DNA of 64,000 nucleotides from Tetramitus jugosus (GCA_937625935.1 OW569348.1:248001-312000), one strand, 5' to 3'; shown: positions 28,732 through 41,000, counted from the first letter of the stretch. Numbers and translations are program-made. The notes: generated by a model not told the origin, from the sequence alone.

Positions 28732-30575
28732 ATGAATGTTCACTTCGATATTCCAAAGACAGATACCGATCCATGTGTGGATACAACATTAGAAATTATT
28801 GACTCCTCTTCTCTCCCAGAACAAGAGTTACTTGGTAGAGTTTGTGAGATGAGGCTGCGCCATTCTTCCAATCTTGAATCTATCGAAAGAGAATATCTGG
28901 CACAAAAGTCCCAAGAAATCTTACTCGATACTACCTCTAAACCTGTTCACCAAGTTGTATCATTTAACAGTACTGGCTCGTTAGATCAGTTTCCAGTGCA
29001 CCAAATCGAAAGTCGGTCGTCAGGCTCCTCCAAACCGAACGAGAGAGGTGAAACGGTCAAGAGAGCTTGGAATTCGGACGAGATACGTGAAGAAGAATTC
29101 AAAGATTATTCAATATTTGATCCGTCTACTGTCGTTTATGAATCAGAAGAAGAAATAGATCATCAAGCTTGGATAGACAACATATCTGACTCTCTTACCA
29201 GTGTTAGCGAGTATGAAATGTATAACCGAAGCAACCTAGATGACTCTTTGGTAGACAATAGGAAAAGAGATATTACAATTCCGATACCGTTTTCTTTCAC
29301 TGATAGAGAATATTCTAAGGCTAAATCAATCAGAAGGAAACGCTTTGAAGAATACTTGCGAACATTAAGAGAAGAAGAGGAATATTATCACAAAAACACA
29401 TTCAAAGCAAACCCGATACCTCTATCTACTATTGAACCCAGGTATGAACAACTTCAGATCAGGAATTCTTTGAACAAAAAGCACTTGAAAACAACAGCCA
29501 GGGAACTAGCAAGGTCTCTTCAAAACCCTTTCAAATTTGCTGAACGAGATGCCAAAAAAGCGAAGGAGAAGGAGTTGAGAATGAAGCCCAAAGTGGAAAA
29601 ATTTCGACAATTCAAGGCAAACCCTGTGCCTCGATCAACAATGGAAGTGAGATACGACAAAATGCTGAGAATGGATCAAAAGATCAGACAACGGAGAATA
29701 GAAGTAAGGTCAAGAGACCTGTTCCATAGATCTAGTCTCCCGCCTCGTATGGCCATGCATGAAGCCCTGAAGGCCACCCAAGGCCAAGCATCCAAGGAGG
29801 TCACACGATTCTCCTTCCAACCAAAGATCAATGCAACAGTTCCCGACTTTGCAAGACTGCAAAATGAATTCTATTCCGAAATGTCCATGAAAAAACAGTC
29901 GAAACCATTAACTCAAGTGAAGGAATTCTCTTTCCACAGAAGTAGTTCTGAGAATAAGATACTATCACAAGCGAAACAAATGGATGAGTATGGCCATAAT
30001 GTTCAAAAGGACACTTATCGTTCTTCTTCGGTTCCTCCATTATACAAAACGGTTCGTACAAAAAGAAATTTCCGATCAAGGGTGCATTCTATTGTATCAC
30101 TAACACCAATCAATAGCCAAAAGTGAAAGCAGAGCCAACAAAAGCACAGAAGCTTCGAGATGAAATGATTCGTAAAACACTGGAAGCACGAGAAAGAAAA
30201 CGAATAGAGAAAGAGAGGGAAGATGAAGAAAGAGAAGCAAAGATGAAGAACAACACAGTTCTGGTCGTCCAAAACCTTGGACCAACAACAACTGTCAATG
30301 ATGAATTGGAAATTCGTCGAAAAGCAAAAATGGAAGATAACACAGCAACCAAAAAAGTCATTGCGCAACGAAACCTTGAATTGAAGCAAAAGATGCAAGA
30401 TAGGCCACTTTTGTTCGAGACGGATATCACAAGAACAGCAAGAGAGCGAGTGATGAACAAGATCAGAAAGACTTTAAAGGAGACAGGAACTGAATACTTG
30501 CTTGCATCTCTCGAAACGGTGAGAGGTGTGAATGATACCAACAGGACCCATATGTCACACAATCACGGTAACTGA
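28732..30575 (+). CDS. FAM161: FAM161 (UPF0564) centriolar/ciliary microtubule protein
   Basis: Spliced: exon 28732-30081, a very short intron 30082-30116 (35 nt, GTGCAT...CAATAG with an ACTAAC branch-like site), exon 30117-30575, giving 602 residues. Without splicing the first frame stops at 30124-30126 and the second begins without an ATG of its own context. The family mark is the repeated FKANP(I/V)P.ST(I/M)E.RY motif (FKANPIPLSTIEPRYEQL, then FKANPVPRSTMEVRYDKM) and PFKFAERDAKKAKEKE, with Arg/Lys/Glu-rich helices to the end. FAM161 proteins bind microtubules in the centriole/basal-body inner scaffold. A flagellate stage is implied. The N-terminal 190 residues are acidic and disordered. 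Confidence 0.86.
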
Positions 30576-30884
30576 AATGTAACAACAATTTGGTTTGTTC
30601 AGCACCGGATGACATCATAAATATTTATGCCAACCTGTTTTCCAAAGTCTCCTTGTCACGAGCGACTCCCATTGATGTTGATGACTGTTGCTATGCCAAG
30701 AAGTGAAACCATTTCTTGCATTTGATTTCATGGTAAAATCTGTTTGTTTCTAGCAAACGGAGAACCTTCATTCTTTTGGTTGAAGTTCAAGCAGTCAACC
30801 TTCGATGAATTTGGGTTGACAAAGAAAAATCAATCCAACAAAACAAAACAAAAAAACAAAGTCTTTACATCACCACACATCACA
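30576..30884. other. Intergenic: FAM161 3' flank and RPL11 promoter
   Basis: About 310 bp with no open frame. There is an A-rich stretch (30830-30860) directly before the RPL11 start, as often seen near starts of highly expressed genes. No RNA gene seen. Confidence 0.5.
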
Positions 30885-31601
30885 ATGGTTAGTTAATTTT
30901 CACATGAAATGTCATTCGCAACAAGAGCTCTCATCAAATGTTACCGCCCACCACCACTTCTTCTTTCAACTCTTGTTGCGGTTCTTGTCAAAATTGTTAC
31001 AAAGTCACAACATTGATATTAACTCGATTGTTTCTTCTATCCACAGCCAAAAGTTAACGAAAACAAGACTAAGAAGACCAAGATTGAGAAGCTCAGCAAC
31101 CCAATGAGAAAGATCTTCATTGAGAAGCTCTGCCTCAACGTTTCCCCTGGTGAAACTGGTGATAGATTGACCAAGGCCGGCAAGGTTCTTGAACAATTGA
31201 CTGACCAAGCTCCAGTCTACTCCAAGGCTAGATTGACCATCAGAACTTTCGGTATCAGAAGAAATGAAAAGATCGCCGTCAACTGTACTGTCAGAGGTGA
31301 GAAGGCTAGAGAATTGTTGAAGAGAGGTTTGAGAGTCAAGGACTTTGAATTGAGACACAAGAACTTTTCCGAGGGTGGCAACTTCGGTTTCGGTATCCAA
31401 GAACACATTGATTTGGGTATGAAGTACGATCCTTCTATTGGTATCTTCGGTATGGATTTCTATGTCGTGTTGAAGAGAGCTGGTTCCCGTGTTGCTACCA
31501 GAAAACGTGCAAGAGGCCGTGTCGGTATTCAACATATTGTCACAAAGGAAGAAGCTAAGAAGTGGTTCCAAGACGAATTTGAAGGTATTATCCTTGCTTA
31601 A
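30885..31601 (+). CDS. RPL11: 60S ribosomal protein L11 (uL5)
   Basis: Spliced: exon 1 is the ATG alone (30885-30887), intron 30888-31046 (159 nt, GTTAGT...CCACAG), exon 2 31047-31601, giving 185 residues. The join reads [26 protein letters not shown]. Matches across the whole length are strong: [60 protein letters not shown] and [12 protein letters not shown]. uL5 sits at the top of the large subunit next to 5S rRNA. Codons are highly biased (AAG, TTG, AGA, GGT), as expected for a very abundant protein. An intron directly after the start codon is common for ribosomal protein genes and may affect expression. Confidence 0.97.
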
Positions 31602-31654
31602 ACAGTCTATAAAGTTTTCTTAATACAAAAGCTGTTTTTGTGTAAAATTGTGCT

Positions 31655-33970
31655 TTACTTTATCGGTGACTTATTTTTCTGCCTTGTTCTCTTCATTAGT
31701 GTCAGTTCCTTCTCAAGGGCCAAACGATCGTTCTCTGATAGTTCCAACTGGTCCTTGAGAAGGTCATACTCTTGCTGTACTTCGCTGACATATTGAATTG
31801 CTTGGTCCAACAATGATTCTTTCTCTTCCAATTTTGCTGCTAGACTTCGGGCATAGTCCACAGACGTGTTCAGTTGAAGTTTAACATCAGTAAATTGCAG
31901 ATTCCGGTTCAGAACTTGACTCACCTCGTTGAGTTTACTGATAACTCTATTGGTGTTCGCAACATTAGATGCCTGAGGCTTCTTATCCGATCCTTCCTTG
32001 AGAACATTGATCATCACTTCCAAGACAGCCTGGATTTGAGACAAACTAGTTTTGGTTCCTCTCAAATCTCGGTGCATATCCTCGATTGATTCATTCTGGT
32101 TTTGTATTTTGCTTTTTGCCAGTTGTAGATCTCCTACGATGGCTCTCACACGTTCTATCGAAGAGGGATTGTGCTCCATGTCCTTCAATAGCCCTTCAAT
32201 TTCATTCTTGAGTTGCTCAATAATCAACTCAGATTCTCTCTTTTCTTTGGCTAAAAATTCTGCCTCCTTCGCTTGGAGTTCTATCTTGTTAGTGTATTCC
32301 TTCTCCTTATGCTGAAAACTGCGTTCCATTGATTCTATTCTGTTGGTTAAGTGATCAACATCTCTCGATGTTGCTCCTCGAGATTCACTGAGTTTCGATT
32401 GAAGAGAAGCAACCTTTTCTCTTGTTTGAGCGAGATTTTGCTTTACCTCCAGGTGTTCCTTCTCCTTCACTTCAAGTTCATTTCTCAAGCGAGTCAACTC
32501 ATCTTCCGTTCTCTTGATCTTCACATAGGACAATTTAAGTTTCTTGTTTAAATCTTCTACATGTTTCCTCTCCAGTTCCAATGATTCTTCCATGGATTCG
32601 TTCCTTTCTACTTGTTCTTCCAAAGACCCAACCTTTGATTTAAGCAAAGAATTCATCTTTTCTAATTGGGCATTCGAGTCTCGAAGTTGTGAAATTTGAG
32701 ATGTCAATTTCTCCTTTTCAGTTTTATCAATACTGAGCGATGTATTCTTTTTGGCTTCCCATTGGCTCTTAAGATCTTCAAACTGAGTTTTAAGAATGTT
32801 AATGTTAGAGGAATATTGTTCAGCTCTCGTAGTTTGTCTATGCAATTCTGATTTTGCGTCCTCTAATTGATTACTGCATTCTTCCAAAGCACCTTTAATC
32901 TCTTGGTTTTCATTGACTAATTCGCTAATTCTCAGCTCTTGAGATTTAATTAGAGCAGAGTACTCTTCTTCCTTGTTCATATCGGCTTCTTTCAGTTTTT
33001 CCTTAAAGCTCAGTATTGTTTTCTCAAACGTCGTGGCTGTTTTGGCTGAGTTGTTGAGAAAGTGTGACAGTTCTCCATTGTTTTGCAGCGCTTCGGTCAA
33101 TTCCTTCTTCTCCTGAATTAAAATTTCTTCTTCCTTCTTGTATTGATCTAGACTCTGGTTCAAATATTTCCCTTCTTCTACGAGCAATGTATTGGTTTCG
33201 GTCAGGTTTTCAACCTGATTCTTCAAATTTTCGATAGTGTTGTTCAGCATTTGTACCTGATCCTGATCGATAGGAGAGGTGCCACTCATATGGACAATTT
33301 TCTTTGCTCTCTCCAATTCAGTAATCGCTCTCTGTTTCTCAGTGTACAGTGAACTCAATTCGGATGTCAAATTATGATTCTCTTCTTGAATGAGCTCGTT
33401 CTCTTGTTTCATCATCTGTAAGTTTTTACTAGCCTCTTCGTACAGGGTTCTCAATTCGTTCAACTCTCGTTGTGATTCCTCAAACATGTTGTGAACAAGA
33501 CTATTGTTGTTGTCATTCCTTAGATTCGTCGTACTACGTTCGACTAATCTTTGGGTTTCTTCTTCCATCGAGTTGTTTAATGCATTTAATTCTTCAATGG
33601 TTCGATCTCTTTGTGCAATTTGAGTCTCAGCAAAATTAATTTCATCTACCAATTCAGTCAAGTGAAGTTTGTACCTCGCTACTTCTTGCTTTAAAGATTC
33701 AACTTGCTGATTCATTTCAGTCTGGCGAGCAAAAAGAGAAGAGGATGGATCTTCATTGATGGCTTGAACATTGAACAATGAAGAATCGTTCATCGTGTGG
33801 TGAATCTCTGGAGCAAATCGAACCGTGTTTCTTTTTGAGCTTGCACTAGCAACAGGAGAGAAGTTGGAGGAGTTAACTTCGCTGTTTGCAAGTGAAGAAG
33901 AGCTGTAATTCCTTGGTATGGGCACTCTGTTATTGGGCGAGTAGACAGAGGAAGAGGAACCATTTAGCAT
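31655..33970 (-). CDS. Long coiled-coil protein of unknown function
   Basis: A 771-residue protein from ATG 33968-33970. The first 85 residues are Ser/Asn-rich (disordered). From about 85 to 770 it is nearly continuous coiled coil, with heptad Leu/Ile and Glu/Lys/Gln in the rest and few breaks, ending in a basic KRTRQKNKSPIK. Such architecture is typical of centrosomal, Golgi or motor-adaptor tethers. No GRIP domain, membrane anchor or motor is visible. It is convergent with RPL11 (53 bp between stops). Confidence 0.75.
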   Translation of the reverse strand: MLNGSSSSVYSPNNRVPIPRNYSSSSLANSEVNSSNFSPVASASSKRNTVRFAPEIHHTMNDSSLFNVQAINEDPSSSLFARQTEMNQQVESLKQEVARYKLHLTELVDEINFAETQIAQRDRTIEELNALNNSMEEETQRLVERSTTNLRNDNNNSLVHNMFEESQRELNELRTLYEEASKNLQMMKQENELIQEENHNLTSELSSLYTEKQRAITELERAKKIVHMSGTSPIDQDQVQMLNNTIENLKNQVENLTETNTLLVEEGKYLNQSLDQYKKEEEILIQEKKELTEALQNNGELSHFLNNSAKTATTFEKTILSFKEKLKEADMNKEEEYSALIKSQELRISELVNENQEIKGALEECSNQLEDAKSELHRQTTRAEQYSSNINILKTQFEDLKSQWEAKKNTSLSIDKTEKEKLTSQISQLRDSNAQLEKMNSLLKSKVGSLEEQVERNESMEESLELERKHVEDLNKKLKLSYVKIKRTEDELTRLRNELEVKEKEHLEVKQNLAQTREKVASLQSKLSESRGATSRDVDHLTNRIESMERSFQHKEKEYTNKIELQAKEAEFLAKEKRESELIIEQLKNEIEGLLKDMEHNPSSIERVRAIVGDLQLAKSKIQNQNESIEDMHRDLRGTKTSLSQIQAVLEVMINVLKEGSDKKPQASNVANTNRVISKLNEVSQVLNRNLQFTDVKLQLNTSVDYARSLAAKLEEKESLLDQAIQYVSEVQQEYDLLKDQLELSENDRLALEKELTLMKRTRQKNKSPIK

Positions 33971-34165
33971 GTCTGTTGATCTATTGGTTTAACAATGAGT
34001 GTGCAAGTGACTCGATGTGTTTATTTCCTTTTTGCTCTTGATCGCATGCACTCAAAAAACGGTTTTTCCAGTGAATGAGCATTAGGCCTTTTGATCAGCA
34101 ACAGAGCAGAGGAGAACAAAGTTCGAAAGTTATCCCTATCACAGTGAAGTCTTCTATAGAGGAGA

Positions 34166-37100
34166 CTATTGCGGTGGAGGCGAGGCAGGTGAGTATTCCT
34201 TCCTGCCGAGCCTTTGATCGAACATTACACGCTTAAGTCTCACAACTTCATTCACTAGCTCAGTCAGACCCTTCTTTTGAAAGCAGCTCACCTCCTTGAA
34301 AGAGGCAATATGGCTTGCCTTCGCGAGCTTTTGACCATTTGCAGTTGTGACAATCTCAGGTTTTTCATACGTGGCAATATCACTCTCTCTAGCATCGGTC
34401 TTTAATCCAGCCAGAATAATGCTCTTTGTATCTGCAGAGTGCGATTTGACTGATTTTAAGTGTCTGACCCATTTCTTGGCCACACGTAATGAATATTGAT
34501 CATCGGTAGCGTAGCACAGAATGACAACATCCACGGATTTGAGTACGCTCTCCGTGCAGTCTTGTCTGCACGTGTTGTTATCCCCTGTAGCAATAAATAC
34601 ATAATCAGAATTAATACATTTGAAATCTCCAAGAAGCTAATGTACCCAAACGGATGAGCTCATCAATGATACATACAGAAATACATAAAATAGTCCTGAT
34701 TATCCTCTGTACATGTATGATAGTGATAGGGCCATGCGGTTACTTGGTGAGACACATAGGATTCAATCATATACAGAGGATTGTTCGTTAGAGCTTGAAC
34801 CAACGACGTTTTGCCGACTTCGTCATCTCCCACAATCATCACTCGAATTTGATGATAAATGTAGAATCGTCTATAGTCACTCAAAACGTTTGTCAGTCGT
34901 AATCCTTTTTGGACACAAAAATGCTTCCATCGAATATCACTCGTACAAATATCATGCAGGAACCAATTCACTAGTGACACTCGTAATATATCATGAAAGT
35001 CAAAGAACTCACATATCCAAAACACGAGATCATGCGGTAAAATATTAAATAGACTCTCTGTTTCACTAAACCGCCGAACAGCCTGCGTAAAAATGGTTTC
35101 GTCATGTCCTCGTTTCGTTGATGCTTTACTCTTCCGCAATCGCCTGTAATCATCGTATGCGGACGATGTACTGGTCGACTGCGAGCTCATACTCTGAATC
35201 AGTGATAATCGTGCTTCGTCGTGCCGTCCTCCAATCATTACTGCTAATGTACTCGAGCTAGGAATGGGTGCAGCAACTGTTTGTATAGGTGCTGCCACTC
35301 TCGGAGATGTCATTGACCTGGGTGACACGACATTGCCCCTGGGTGATGAAATGCCGCCGTTTGATCCTCTTGGAGAGTTCATTGTTTTCGATGGACTGGT
35401 AATCAGAGAAGATGAGGGAGGTGATGATGACAAAGCCAATGATAATGCTCCATTCTCATTCTGACCCTTGAATAGCTTTGTAAGACCAGTCTTGATCGAA
35501 TGATTCTCCTTGAATGATAAGCGCCGCGATGTGTGAGGCGATGTGTCGGCACAGTATCCCAACAGATCATAATCCTCCGCAGTCATGGACGATGCATCGT
35601 TTGATGACACTGACGAGGACAATGATGACGACGAGGAAGACAATGTCAAACCAGAGAGATTCAATGGTCCTGTGTGCGACGAAGGAGGAGACAATGGCTT
35701 ATCACTGGTCATATTGGGTGTTTCTTGACCAATGTGCAGCGCCGATGTTGATTTTGTCAGATTGGCAATCACAGAGAATCGATTCGATAGATTGAGTGAT
35801 AGCTTGGATCGCCTCGAGTGAGCCGTATGCGTGTCCTGATTTTGCTGCTGTTGATTCAATGTTTGTACCGATGATGGTTGATTGCTCCACGCAATTTCCT
35901 CATAGAGCGGATTAAACAATTCGATAAACAAATCGTCATTCTCTTCTACGACAGCATCAACAACACTGGAATCAAGTGCTGTTGTAGATGAACGACGACA
36001 CAATGTACATTGTGTTCCAGTAGGACTACTCCTGCTACCATTCCCTAGCTCTAAACCCACATACAAATCATTGAAATACTCGATCGGAATATCATTAAAT
36101 GTCTCCGCTTCTACAGTCGGTTTAATGGTTCGGTGAAGGTTCATGCTGTTGCGGCGATTGATGCGATCAATGTTGACCAATGAGTGCGAAAGCTCCATCA
36201 CGTCACATCCTAGCTCAGACACAATACTCAACAACATTTGTCTCTCTTGTCTCCACATGTACTTTATATTCTCAACTTCTGCGTGAAGCTTTTGATCCTC
36301 TCGTCTCTGATTTCTCTCCAGTTCCTGTTGCGATGGTTCATAATATTGAAAACATGGTTTGTTATTCTTGTTGTTGTTACTATTATTACTATTACTACTG
36401 TTATTGTTGTTATTGTTGAGTCGTATGAGAGAAGCACGAATGATACTCTGAAGTGGTATCATTGATTTTTGAATCATCACTTCAGAGTGAATCATCAAAT
36501 TTGATGATGATTGTTTCTCATCGTCCACATGACAATTGTTGTTTTGATTGTGTTGTTCTTCTTCTTGTTGTTGTTGTTGCTGTTCCTGTGGTATTGATAT
36601 TTGTATTGGTCGTTCCTTTTGTTCTTGTTCTTGTTGTTGTTCTTGACATGTTGAATCTGGTGATGATGATGATGATGATATTGTTGTTGTTGTTGTTGAT
36701 TGAGTTCCTCTGGGTGTTAGAGTAGTATAGACACTCACAGTAGATGCTGGACCTGTTGTTCTCTTATTGGTCATACTGTTGCACCGTTTCAACATTTTCT
36801 TGTTTTGAAATTCAATGACCCATGGAGCAATCTTTTCATCACCACCATCACTTGTTGTTGTTGTTGTAATGGTGGGTATGGTGATTGTTGTTGAAGTCGT
36901 AGGAGTAGGAGTAGGAGTAGTAGGAGTCGGAGTGGTGGTGGTGGTGGCAGTAGTCGTAGAAGGATCCTTGTTGAATTGATTGTTGTTCGTTGAAGTTGCT
37001 GTTGTTGTTGTTACAGCTGTACTCTTCAAGAGGGATCGACTCTTGGCATAATCTTCAACAACAATTATTGTTCCAGTAGTTGATGTTGTTGTTGTTGTTG

Positions 37101-37203
37101 CCGTGTTGTTTCTCGGTGATGGATGTTTTTGTGGGGCCTTGTTGTCGTTTTTGTTGATGGGCTCGGTCGTTGTGGTTGTCACCATTGGTGGTGAAGATGT
37201 CAT
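34166..37203 (-). CDS. F-box protein fused to a divergent Rho/Ras-like GTPase
   Basis: Spliced: exon 34677-37203, intron 34585-34676 (92 nt, GTATGT...TACAG), exon 34166-34584, giving 981 residues. The first 290 residues are Thr/Asn/Gln/Ser homopolymer tracts. Residues about 290-700 are Ser-rich and probably disordered. An F-box follows at about 720-765 (NILPHDLVFWICEFFDFHDIL, SDIRWKHFC). A small GTPase follows: G1 GDDEVGKTSL (about 789), a switch-I-like stretch, G3 reading FWDNNTCRQD where WDTAGQE is expected, G4 LAGLKTDAR as in Rho proteins, and G5 EVSCFQKKGL. GTP binding is plausible, hydrolysis doubtful. The F-box would link it to an SCF ubiquitin ligase. The G3 reading depends on the splice junction falling inside the motif. 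Confidence 0.82.
36358..36700. repeat. Trinucleotide-repeat tracts within the F-box/GTPase gene
   Basis: GTT/GTA/TTG/GAT repeats (minus-strand AAC, CAA, ATC) at about 36360-36420, 36538-36600, 36625-36655 and 36661-36700. They encode poly-Asn, poly-Gln and poly-Ser. Similar tracts occur at 2755-2900 and 13170-13220. They are likely length-variable between strains. Confidence 0.75.
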
Positions 37204-37700
37204 CTATGTGTGTTTGAATGATTTTTCTGCAATGTTCGTTGTTGTGACAATGAAAACAGCCGTTGTTGTGTTTTTGCCTAAAGATAGTTATGTTTTTTGT
37301 TGTGCGTAGTAGGTGAAACTGCAGTAACTGGATCAACGTGGATTGTCACTGTGTTGTTTCGAGTGATGTGTTTTGTTTCTTGCCGAACAATGGAGAAAAA
37401 GGAAGAATAAGGGTAGTCACCCGAAATTTGTCTGGCCAGTCAATTTTGAGAGAGCGGATTTTGGGAAGGCCCATTTTGTAGCAGGGACACTTCATTCGTT
37501 CAGACAGAGCGTTTCATGTGACACACCCTTCTGTTTCCGTTCGGTGTTTCTTTCCCTACTTTTCATTGAACATCAAGCCCGGTAAATCTTTACAATTTCT
37601 CTACCTGTTATCGGAAAAACTACACGGCAATTCACACAAGAAAGCGAAATAAAAGAGCAAACAAAAAAGACCGCCACCACACAACAACAACATCGAAAGA
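37204..37700. promoter_or_regulatory. Divergent upstream region between the F-box/GTPase and small Tim genes
   Basis: About 500 bp with the start of one gene at each end. The plus-strand frame at 37373-37585 has no family resemblance. TTTTGTAGCAGGGACAC and CACACAAGAAAGCG are not recognised elements. No RNA gene seen. Confidence 0.45.
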
Positions 37701-37967
37701 ATGAGCGAACTAGAGAGAGCAGAATATCAACTTCAAATCGATCAAACTAACTTTAATGCAGTCATGATCACGACTATTCATGAAGTTTGCTTCAAAAAGT
37801 GCAAGACAACATTCTTTTCCCCAGATTTAGCTCTGCCTGATCAAACATGCCTGAAAGCCTGTGTCAAAAAGTTCAATGAAGCAATGAGTGAAACAAACCG
37901 CGTCTTGTACGAGAGACTTGAAAAGACAAACAAACAAATGCAACAAATGCAAGCACCTCAAGAGTAA
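37701..37967 (+). CDS. Small Tim chaperone of the mitochondrial intermembrane space (Tim8/9/10/13 family)
   Basis: An 88-residue protein whose centre has the twin CX3C motif (CFKKC and CLKAC, 15 residues between) that forms two disulfides through the Mia40 pathway. Helices flank it (LQIDQTNFNAVMITTIHEV; VKKFNEAMSETNRVLYERL). These proteins form hexamers that escort hydrophobic precursors to TIM22 or SAM. The member cannot be fixed from this length; Tim10 or Tim9 seem closest. No presequence, as expected. Confidence 0.92.
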   Translation: MSELERAEYQLQIDQTNFNAVMITTIHEVCFKKCKTTFFSPDLALPDQTCLKACVKKFNEAMSETNRVLYERLEKTNKQMQQMQAPQE

Positions 37968-38070
37968 TTTTTTTGGCTGCAAAAATAAAAAAAACAATCT
38001 AATGCACTTGAATGTGACGTCACATTGCTGCCGTACGTTTTTTTTGGGTTGGTGGTTGAATTGCGTTTTT

Positions 38071-41000
38071 TTAGCTTGTTTGTTGTTGCTCAATGTCTGT
38101 CATGCGATCTACGATCGGTGAAAGCTTTTGCTCACAGAAATCGAGCAGCATTTTGGCCAAGTGGTACTCTGCAGTTTGTTGAGCTCCTGTCTGCGTGAGC
38201 AGCGACACACTCGATCGCAGTAACTGTTTGGTTTGTTTGATTTGTTGGCTGGTCCATTCGATCAGAGTTTGTGCCTCGCTTTGGGCTGGCATCATCACCG
38301 TAGTTGGTGTGCTTGGTTCTGCGTCCGAAGTGGGATCCTCTCTGTGCATGAATGGAGTAATGTATGAAAAGAGCTTGGGTGGCATCTCTGTGAGAGCATG
38401 AGCAATGATGCGGCTGTAGTTTTTGCCAATCGATTCATTGTTGTCAGTGTTACTGATCCGGTGAAGGAGATTTGCGATACGAACAGTGGAAATCTCAAGC
38501 ATCATCTGACCCACCGAAGTTCTTGTCTGAGCATCTTGGATTGTAGATAATAGTTCATATGCTTCAGAGTCACGCCCAGTAGACAATAATATTCTCATAT
38601 GCTCCAGATTGACGAGATGAATGTCTATACCAGACAGACAATCACTCTCTGCGAGACGCACAGCTGATTCCACAAAGTTCTGACCGAGTAGTTGCCGAAT
38701 GACCTTAACCCTTTGCTTCTTTAGTTGAGCATTCTTTGATTTGCGGCCTTTTTGGGACAGCTTCACCTTTGCTGTTAGTTCTTTAATTGAATCGTCAATG
38801 AGCAACTTCATTTGAACCAGGTTTCCTATTTTTCGTAGCAGTGGAAGCAATACTCTCTTCTTTGAGAATAGTTGAGATAAATTGACGGTCACTGCCCTGC
38901 CAATTTGCTCCCATACCATGATGTGCACAAATCGAAGAACAGACAAAAACTGTGAATAAGTTTGGCTGCTTTGTTCTTTTCTAGGAGCCAACAGTCTGAT
39001 ATCGTATAGTATAGTATCATTTGGTGGCCATTGGTGGTCGAGGATTGAATCGCTTGAGCTTAAGTCTGTGAGTGATTCATCAGTATTGTCAAGGATAGTC
39101 AGTGCTTCCATAACTTGCTTTCCTTCATTATGTTGAGATAGAGTGATTAGCTGGGCTAGAATTGATTCGTAAAACTTGTACAGATTATCGAGAGATTTCA
39201 TCGATCTCACCTTGGTGACATTGTACAGATTTTCTTTAGTTGGATAGGATGTATTTTCTATGCACCATTTAACAAGTTCTGCTAAGTGATGCTGTGCAAA
39301 TGAATCCCAAATTGAAACCAGAAAGAAATAATAATCTTGCTTCCCTCTGTCTGATTCTGCACTAGATAACTGTTGTAGGTAGAGTGTAGCCAAATCAAAA
39401 TGTTCCAAATGTATTGCCTCATTAACACAATGTAGCTTAATAATCGTATCTATCTTATCAGTTGGTTGTGTGTCAATCAGTACTCCTTCTTCTGCTTCGA
39501 TTTGATGAAGAGATGGAAACTCGGCAAGTAATTGATTAACAGGACCGCAGTAGATATCACTCGTAGTATTATCAATCAAGCCTCGATATACTTGTTCTTT
39601 AGCTAACAGTTGAGGCAGTGACAATTGTCCATCTTCAAAAGCTTCAAGAGACATATCCAGCGATTGAACCCTGGGCGAAATCAAGGTAGACTTAATATAT
39701 AAAATTTGTGATAATTGACCCATGATCTGATCGACTTTCCTGTGAAGCTCAGAGTCAGATGTTTCTAATTTGAGAGTCATTTCTTTCTTGTAAATGGACA
39801 AGAAGAGGATGGCATTTAAAATCTTGGTTGTCTTTCTCGCTTGTGCCAATATATGATCTAGATCCCTCATGGTGGAGCTCAAATGTAGTTTTGTTGTATT
39901 TTTTGGTAAGATGATCGATTTGCTCGTCGGAAAGATCATTCTTATGATTTTTTGAATGCTATCGGGTGAAATTGACAGTAGTACACCTGTGTCTAAGTGT
40001 TCCATTATCCAAAATACAAACAGTCCTTGCATATCAGCAGCGCTCATATGAATACGTGTCAATATTTTGGTTGTTAAATGGTTTGACTTCGAAATATAGG
40101 AGAAGAGAATATCGCTCAACCTCTCCTTCTCAAGGTTATTTAGTGTTCGGAGTGGTATAAAATATGTTTCTTCCTTTCCCTTTCGTATGGTTCGATCATC
40201 CAGCTTAAAACTATCGATGAATAGCGCGACATCAGAAGGCTGTAACTTGATGGGTTGCAGCGGATTGCTATCTGATTCTAAAATATAATTATGATACATT
40301 GATTCTGTTTCCATGATCCATTCTTGCCCACCACTATTGTATTGCTCAATAATCTCAAACTCAGTATCTCCAAAAGTTTTCTTCACTTTTGACTCTGACT
40401 GAATAAGTTCCAAGACACTAAGCAGTTGTATTCGATTCTTAGTCCATGTTTGAAAGGCACTCCACGTAGCATCATTATGAGTGGTATAGTTGTTCTGCAA
40501 TATGGATAATGCTTCGTTCGTTAGTTCTCGATGAGTCGCAACTGGTAGGGCAGTCGCTAAAATTTCGGTTAATCCTTTGATAAGCTGAGAATATGATGAG
40601 AATTGATCAAGTAAGAGTTTCAAATGTTCTTCTGTGCTTCCTTTCTCGGCAGCAAGCACGAATTGATGAACACTCGTATCATCTGGACTGTTAACTCTTG
40701 CAAACGCTGTTGCTGACTGCTTATAAATACCATAGTTGTTTTCTCTCGATATTGACACTTTAGATGATTTCGTACTATTGTAGGTAAGTCGTTCTATCGT
40801 GCCACTCTTATCCAGCACGAATATTCCTTGAATTCCGTGGAAGATAAAATTATTTGATAGATCATCTCCCTTTTTGGAATGAAGACACATTGCAGGAGGT
40901 GCACATAAAAGCAACTTATCATAACCAACATTCTCAATATACTCTCGCTTCCAAGTCGCCATGTTCCAATACTCTAACAGCCCTCGTAAAGGTGAATAAA

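Noticed and set aside
31005-31571. 188-codon minus-strand frame opposite RPL11
   Set aside because: Antisense shadow of a ribosomal protein gene with strong codon bias.
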